64,000 nt of DNA from Margaritispora aquatica (Eukaryota > Ascomycota > Leotiomycetes > Helotiales > Discinellaceae): positions 443,927 through 507,926 of the forward strand of contig VJWN01000025.1 in the NCBI GenBank assembly GCA_007644065.1, given 5' to 3'. Made by a program: the position numbers and the translations under genes. Shown piece by piece: positions 57,490 to 64,000 of this stretch. Each line of letters opens with the position of its first letter. The first letter of the stretch is position 1. Under the pieces are notes generated by a model, which worked only from the letters and a program-made list of their open reading frames with translations, made no database searches and had not been told where the DNA came from.

Positions 57490-57530
57490 GTACTGTAAGG
57501 TAAAGGCAAGGTAAAGGCAAGGTAAAGGTA
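57490..57530. repeat. AAGGTAAAGGC array
   Basis: Three AAGGTAAAGGC-type units, followed by AGGTAGG. A sister array to the one at 57408 on the complementary strand. Confidence 0.75.
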
Positions 57531-60460
57531 GGTAGGGTAATCAGTCCCAAGCCATGGCCAGGTCGGAACGGCGGTTGTGCTTGTGCTTGTGGTTGGGGGC
57601 GCACAGGACGCTAAAGCCCAAGCGGCAAGTGCGTTACTGGGCTTGACTAGTTGACTGGGCTTACCAGCCACCGACGAGGGTTCTTTGAAGGTTCTTTGAA
57701 GGGTCCAAGATGAACGTTACGAGAAAATACGAAGACCAAGGTCTAGGGCAGCTCACATCACAGCTTTCTTCACAGTACAGCAGCAGCAGCAGCAAGGTCG
57801 AGGCAATTCTATCAATTACTCAACAGTCAAGACGATTATCTACACTTTCACCATTCTCCCACACATTCATTAGAGTCAGCTGTTCAACCACCACAGTACG
57901 GGCAGCAGAAGAAATCAAAGAGGCAATTAAAACATTCAAGTAATGTGCGCATCATCGCGCCAGAATAACACTCTCCAGACTCCAGACTTCTGCCCGAGAC
58001 ATTATTACGAGGTGGAATGGGAGATGGTCTGGCTTGGCCAAAAAGACTCACGATGGGTGGATGGGCTGACTCGGAATCATCGGTTCCAGAACAAACACTC
58101 CATAGCCTATGATTATTTCCCAAGACTTTAAGACTTAACCACTAATGCGAGCACTTAGAACCTGCAGTGTGCAAAAGGGAATTTCATCGTGTCAACCATT
58201 ATTTTCATTTGAAGTTACAACCACCTTGGATTGCGCGTTCTGACACTTGTTGACACGAGAAGTTTGGGGACTCTGTGTTGAGTTATGCTGAGTTGGTCCC
58301 AAAAGAAGGAAATATTTGTCTGGATCCGAAACGTGCACGGTGATTGGAAGACTGCTTTGGGTTTTAAACATTTCGATCCGCCACTCAGCCAGGCAAGGAT
58401 GCTTGGTCTCGTACCTGCTGCTGTTGGCTGAGAAGAAGGTTGTCACACAACACAATCAAACATCGAAAAGACTTTATTTTAAGCATTCCAGGGTGTCTCA
58501 AACCTCGAAAAGTTGGCCGTCCTCATAACGGATAAAAATGTTCGGCTAAAATAACAGCAGAGTAAAATTTACTCTCAAGACGCGGGACTCCAGATTTTGG
58601 TTTCTTCAAAGTCGTCTCTCTCTCTTCTAGCCTGCACTTACATTCACATTTTGCAGGGACTCCGAGATACCGGTTTCCTGCTGTGCTTCTTCCCAGAAAA
58701 CCGACGAATCATACCAACATGTTTCCGAGTGAAATCTTGAATCCTCCCGTCTTGGGCACATGGAACATGGTTCAAGGAGCAGACAGCAGAGCGTGGCATG
58801 ACGGGACCGGTTGCACCGACCACCCTGGACTACGTCCCATCAAATACAGGACGATTATGGCAAATCCCATGATCAGCCGGGAAGTGGGGGTTGGGCACTT
58901 GAAGAAATATTTATTTTCTGAGGGAAGCATCTCGAGATTTGACATATTAATTTTGGCAAGCTTACGGTGTTGAGACAATCACTTGGGAATAAATATACAT
59001 GGAGGTACAGGCAGATGTTGGAGATTCCAAGAAAGATGTCGTCAAAATGCCTTGGTTGGCTTTCTGGAGACTTCTCCCTTGGCTTGAGCGGACAATTTCG
59101 TTCCATTCACTTCACACCGCCAAGTTGCCAGCCCACGAGTATCACAGATCCATCAAAGAAGCTCAAAGATCAAGAGATCATCCATAAACATGGCCCCGCT
59201 CCAAGAAAGACAAGAACTCCAATCGCTAAGCAAAACTTTACTCTAACCACCCCACCAACCCCCTCGGCAAATATCAGCATCAAATTCACGGGTACACTTT
59301 TCCAGCCTTCAAAACCTTTTGCCAACGCAACCATTATTAGCGTTATTAAATTGGCATCCACAGCACCGCAAGCTCGGATTTCACGATGATGATGCATGAC
59401 ATTTTTGCAAGAGCGAGACGTAAGTTCCAGGCTAAGGCAACGCCAGCCGCTTACGCTGTTCAACTTGCTCGTCATCTGGCATCTCGGAGAGAACCCAAAA
59501 ATCCTGCCACTACCAGCCATCCACTAACTAATCGCAAAGCCAAACTCAATCTGGAAGACTATAGTAGCTAACTATTTCCGCCTTCAAGCCACAGAGGGCT
59601 TTGCAACACACGAATTTCGTGAAATTGGTCTGGCGTTTTCCATGGGAATTCTTTTATGTTGATTACAGGGAATCGAGATCTGAAAATGATTTAGAAGAAT
59701 CAAGCCTTGCAGGAACTATAAGCGAGGGGAGCATACCACTCACGCAGGTGAGCAGATTCTCAAACTATTCAGTTCTTTGTAGATAATTCCTAATCATCAC
59801 GTCATTTTTGATATCTCGACTCTATAGTTTTTAAAATGAATTAAAGCTCTATGTTTTGATCTCAATCACTAGGTGCAAATAAAAGTCTAAATTCTCAAGC
59901 GATGAACGTATCAATGTCACTAGAATCGGGTTTTGCGATGACAAGGTGTTTGAAAAATAGCAATTCTAGCTGGCAAGAATTGTTAGAGCCCAGAGCCAGT
60001 GTTGCAAACCTGCTCTTTCAAGCAGGCGTTGATAGTAGTGATTCTATGGAATGTGATTGCAACCAAATCTAGCCACAGCAGTTGTTTGAAGGACTTATCA
60101 TTGCAGGCTCTTCCACCACAAAGTAAAAGCAATCTATTGGTACTTCAGTTCTATCTTCAACTCTCCCCAAGAGATCAATCTTCACCTAGTAAACCACGTT
60201 GCACACACAAATCATCATACTCATGAAGATTTTCCTTTTTTTTTTATTCGCATTGCCCGATCACGCTAATTAGCATCGACCAAGTGAATTCCACTCACTC
60301 TACTTTATGATTTTTTTTTTCTTCATATTTTGCTACTCTACAATATCAATACATCCGATCGAGCAATCTAAATCGCATTTCTCCCAAGCGTTTTTCCTTG
60401 GAAGAGATAAAACACCAAGAAGTGTTAACATTCCCGTTCCTCATCCCTCCTTTCCTCCCT

Positions 60461-60525
60461 CCCTTCCACCTTCCCTCCCTACCTATCCACCTACTCAACA
60501 CCATCCATCCATCCATCCATCCCTT
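60461..60525. repeat. CCTCCCTT and (CATC)n pyrimidine-rich tract
   Basis: C/T-only octamers with little else, then four to five CATC units. Confidence 0.75.
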
Positions 60526-61410
60526 ACATCACCCAACCTTACGATCCCGAATCAAGTCCGCTCTTGACGTCATTGTATTGTTTTGTTTTATATTCGCACG
60601 AGAGAGAGCCTTCCTTGTAGATCTTACTTCATGTCTTTTTTTCCCTAGGAACTCGAGCTGGGGTTGTAATTGTAGGTATGTTGTTTCGGTGGATGTGTAC
60701 AGGTTGCTCCGTACCTTAAGCGAGACAATTGAGCTGCCTAGTTTTGCTGAGAAGCGAGAGGAGGGAGGGAAGGAAGAAAGACTCGTAGACGGTGGAAGTG
60801 GAATGAATAACATTGTCGTGAGGTCGATGTAGATGCGTTGAGTAGGTAGGTTGGTGTGAATCTACTCTCTACTCTTTACTCTTCAATCCAAGCTGAAGCG
60901 TATACTCATATCCAATCTCAAACCCAGTTCCCATCTCAATTTCGATCTCACCCCCAAATCCAAAACACAAACCAAACCCCACGCTTTATCATCTCGCACC
61001 ACATCATTGCACGCTTAAAAACAACGCGGGAAAACTCACCAGTTAACATCCTCAGCGAGTTGATTCAGTCAACTACTAACGCCAAAATACCACACTTACT
61101 TTACCACCTTCAAAACAAACGGGAGCAGAGCCGGGTCTACAGCAAGTAAGCGAAGACCAAGCAATGCATGGTGCTCACTAAGAATATGCACGAACAAGCG
61201 GACTGGTAACTGCCTATCTATACTTTAGAATGTATCACCGTAGATGCATGGAAACACTGTTAATCGAAAGCTAAAAAAGATCCGAGAACAAGCTTGAGTA
61301 AATCAACACAGGAAATTCGACTGAGTAACATATATGTTCTTTATATTTATCGATAGACCAACTGACGACCAACGACCGAGGCAAGAAAAGAAAACGTATA
61401 ATATAAACAC

Positions 61411-61430
61411 ATCCTCCTCCTCCTCCTCCT
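61411..61430. repeat. (TCC)n triplet tract
   Basis: About six TCC units in a row. Confidence 0.8.
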
Positions 61431-62209
61431 TCCCTCCTTTCTGGTTCTTTCTTTATTTTCGAATGTATAAAATACACCGTGTAAACGCTGCAGATGATAC
61501 CTCAAGAGCTTCGCGTAGGCCACAAAGACAACAAAGAATCTTCTTACAACTGCAGCCATGCATCAATCTATTCTAAGCCATTCCAATCTAATCTAATCCA
61601 TCCTAATTACTCATCTCCTAAACACTCATGAATACAAACCCTCGAGCCAAAGTTTGCTTTCTCTCGAGGTCTACGTATTGGCTAGATAGGTAGGAATCAT
61701 CACTTACATCACTCACTCACTCACTTTCACGCGCCCACACTCGACATGTGAAACAAAAACCAGCCAGCACGAAAGGATAATTAGTGGTGAGATTTTTTGA
61801 CTTCACTCAATTGATCTATGCTCTTTCTCTCTCCTTCTCTCTCTCTAATCTATTCACAGCTAGTTGCGTGATATCTGAGATTCGAAATCCGAAATCTGAT
61901 GTCTAACACGACACTTCATCCAATACCATCCATCATCAATAGGTATCGCGTATGAAATCGTAACGCTTTCCCAGAAACTGCCGCCTGGAATCCGTGATTG
62001 CCAGCCTTCTCGCACTTGACGGAGTTGTCCCTCGACTTTGATCGTGATCGGATATCCAGTGCCCCCATATCGCCTAAATCAACACAATATCACACATACA
62101 GTTGTCACATATACGACCCACACACACGTCCCTAAACCTGAAATTCACACTCCCCGGGCACTCCCTTCCCTTTCCAACAGCCATCCAACACTTAAACACC
62201 CGCTTGATC

Positions 62210-64000
62210 TCAATAATCCACAATCCTAACCCTCTCCACCAACTCCTTCGGCAACTCCTCCCTCCCAACCAGCCCCAAACCCAGCACATCCCCCCAAAAG
62301 AACATAGCCCGATCCTGCGCGTAAGCGAGGTAATCGAACTCGTCCTCTTCGTCCCCTGCTTCCGCCTCCGCTTCTTTCGCACTCTCGCCAGCTAGTAGCG
62401 CTTTCGCTTTCAAGCCTTCGGGTCTCTTGTCCGCGTGTGCATGGCTTCCTACACTCTCGCTCACGCTATCACCATTAACCAACACCTCTGGCTCCTTCGT
62501 CACATCTGCACCCTCAACAACAGGTTCAGCATCCAAAGTCCCACTCTCACTCTCACTCTCCGCCTTCACAGCATCCAACTCCGGAACCTTAGCCTGCACA
62601 ATGCCCCAAGCAACCCACTGCGCCGAGTTGGCCACGCGCCAAATCCGCGTCTCCTCCAACAATGCCTTAACCTTCGCCTGTATTTGTGCTTCCCGCTGCG
62701 CCTCCTCCTCTCGATAATCATGCATTGCCGCTGCACCCGCACCCACCAAGTCTGACGAACTTCCACCAGGGGTCCGGCTATCGAGGAGGAATTCGCTAAT
62801 GCTCCCCTTGCTGATACCATCCATTGGATTCATCTTCGGCGTGAGACTCGCACCCGGAAACTGCGGACGGTGGTTGATGTACGAGTGGATGAAAGTTCGC
62901 TGTTGTTCAACGGTCGGATAGTTCTTTGTGGTACAGGCCCACGGCTTAGCGGGGTCGTGGTAGTTGTAGCACCATTCCGTGAAATGGTTTGCGAATTCGA
63001 GACCTGGAGTATTGGCGGAGGCGTACTCAAAGTCGATAACGACGAGCTGCTTATGAGTGTTCTGGGGGAGGAGCAGTGGGGATGGCGCGGAGCCATCTTT
63101 AGGCTTTTCGGGGACAAGGCGGAGGATATTCCCGTATTGCGTCTATAGGTATAGTATTAGATGTGTTCGTAGCAGCCTTCGGAAATTACTCACGTCGTTA
63201 TGGGCAAATACTAAGTGGTTCTCTACACCTCCCTTTTGAGCATAGTATTCATCAAGCCATTTACGATATTTCTCGATAGTAGCCCTAAAGACAGGCCACT
63301 CGACACCACAAACCAAGCCTCTTTTCCTCCACGATTCATTTTTGTTGGCCTTTTCTCCACTAAGGACTTCTTTGTCAAGATAGGTGATCACCTCTTCACA
63401 TCTATCTACCCATTTATCCCAATTTCTAAAAACAAAAGGCCCCTCTTCCCGTTCTCGCTCGAGTAAGTCGACTCCATCGTGTAGCTCACGCATTCGCTTA
63501 GCGATTTGCTTACTAGTACCTTCGACTCTCAAATCATCTGCAGTCAGAGTCTGGGCATTGAAAAACTCCTCAAATCGACCATTCTTAAACGTTCCTAACA
63601 TCCTCGGGCCAATTCGTTTTCTAGACAGTCGGCGGAGAATAGAAAGTTCGTTCTCTCGATCAATGAGATGCTCAACCTGTGGTCCGTAGATGCGCAGCAG
63701 TAACCTTGGGGGAGGACTATGCTGATGGGCTTTGGAAGTTCCGTTTGTCGTTTCGGTATCGGTAGAGAGATCCTTGGGTGGAGACACAACATATACTGCA
63801 TTTGTGAGCGCACCGCTGAGCCTCTCAACCTCAATCTCAGCCCCTCGTTCCAATGGTACCCTCCTCCAGCCCTTCAATCGAAGTGTATGCGCCAGCCGTA
63901 AGATCTCGCACTTAAATATAGCCCAGGCTTTGCGTTCCTTCTCAGCTCGCTTACTCGTGCTTAACGTAACTGTGGTACTTGAGGACTCGGCAGCGCCGCC
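62210..64000 (-). CDS. Choline kinase (5' end beyond the window)
   Basis: Minus strand, two visible exons: from the window edge to 63194, and 63142-62210, separated by a 51-bp intron. The frame is open to base 64000, so the N-terminus is missing. Visible motifs: LSGALTNAVYVV (ATP loop), LLLRIYGPQVEHLIDRENEL, the Brenner motif HND (NHLVFAHNDTQYGNILRL across the intron) and QLVVIDFEYASANTPGLEFA with the metal-binding Asp. A choline-kinase motif, EFANHFTEWCYNYHDP, follows. By family knowledge it phosphorylates choline, and often ethanolamine, with ATP, the first step of the Kennedy pathway to phosphatidylcholine. A less conserved Glu/Ala-rich segment (about 80 residues) lies between WVAWGIVQAKVPELD and the final FDYLAYAQDRAMFFWG. 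Ethanolamine kinase is the alternative, but the length and insert fit fungal choline kinase. Confidence 0.92.

Larger units (their letters stand above)
56796..62209. other. 5.4-kb gene-free region
   Basis: No supported gene on either strand. Reading frames are short, unconserved and often translations of simple repeats. Simple arrays lie at 57408-57431, 57490-57530, 60461-60525 and 61411-61430. The first several hundred bases must be the Flc upstream region. Pyrimidine-rich sequence between 60300 and 60600 looks like a leader or a decayed tract. An unannotated long non-coding transcript is possible but not shown by sequence. Confidence 0.4.

Noticed and set aside
1..64000. tRNA, rRNA or intact transposon
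   Set aside because: I looked for B-box-like GGTTCGANTCC segments and for transposase or reverse-transcriptase motifs by eye and found none I could support. A tRNAscan-SE or RepeatMasker run would settle it.

Overview
This window is ordinary, gene-dense nuclear DNA of a filamentous ascomycete. The evidence is short GT-AG introns (mostly 45-60 bp) with CTAAC-type branch sites, typical fungal gene structures, and family content such as an exgD-type membrane exo-glucanase, a Yap1-type bZIP factor, a Flc/TRP-like membrane protein, REC8, and a 2EXR-domain protein. A member of the Leotiomycetes (Sclerotinia/Botrytis-like) is my best guess. That is an inference from protein flavour, not a search result.

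Layout. 1-9.6 kb: the 5' end of the branched-chain 2-oxoacid dehydrogenase E1-beta gene, divergent from a GH5 membrane exo-beta-1,3-glucanase; an HSL-type alpha/beta hydrolase with a long disordered tail; TSR2; and a BSD-domain protein. 10.9-12.9 kb: a Yap1-like oxidative-stress bZIP regulator with a long leader. 13-18 kb: an AT-rich, gene-poor stretch with one 2EXR-domain gene. 18.6-26.3 kb: a large RRM protein, TYW3 and MIC19. 26.3-33.3 kb: a microsatellite-rich stretch around an intronless ferric-reductase-like gene. 33.3-39.2 kb: 2-isopropylmalate synthase and importin beta-1 (KAP95). 40.7-47.4 kb: a His-rich methyltransferase, UBP6, ARPC4 (divergent from UBP6) and an RCC1-type Ran GEF. 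49.2-56.8 kb: the meiotic cohesin kleisin REC8, an unrecognised protein and a Flc-family protein. 56.8-62.2 kb: no gene seen. 62.2-64 kb: choline kinase, cut by the window end.

The genes are mostly unlinked housekeeping functions. KAP95 and RCC1 both serve Ran-dependent nuclear transport, and LEU4 and BCKDHB lie on opposite arms of leucine metabolism, but no operon-like or biosynthetic cluster logic is visible. I found no transposon with coding capacity, no CRISPR array, and no tRNA or rRNA gene by eye.

The observations most worth a second look are these. (1) An in-frame TGA sits in exon 2 of an otherwise intact REC8. (2) The alpha/beta hydrolase has an exon 2/exon 3 junction that no GT-AG intron restores in frame. 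(3) ARPC4 has a first coding exon consisting only of the ATG, and the LEU4-type gene has an 8-nt first coding exon. (4) In-frame introns are retainable in the Yap1 and KAP95 genes. (5) There is a diverged tandem repeat near 48.7-48.96 kb. I see no convincing undescribed multi-gene system.
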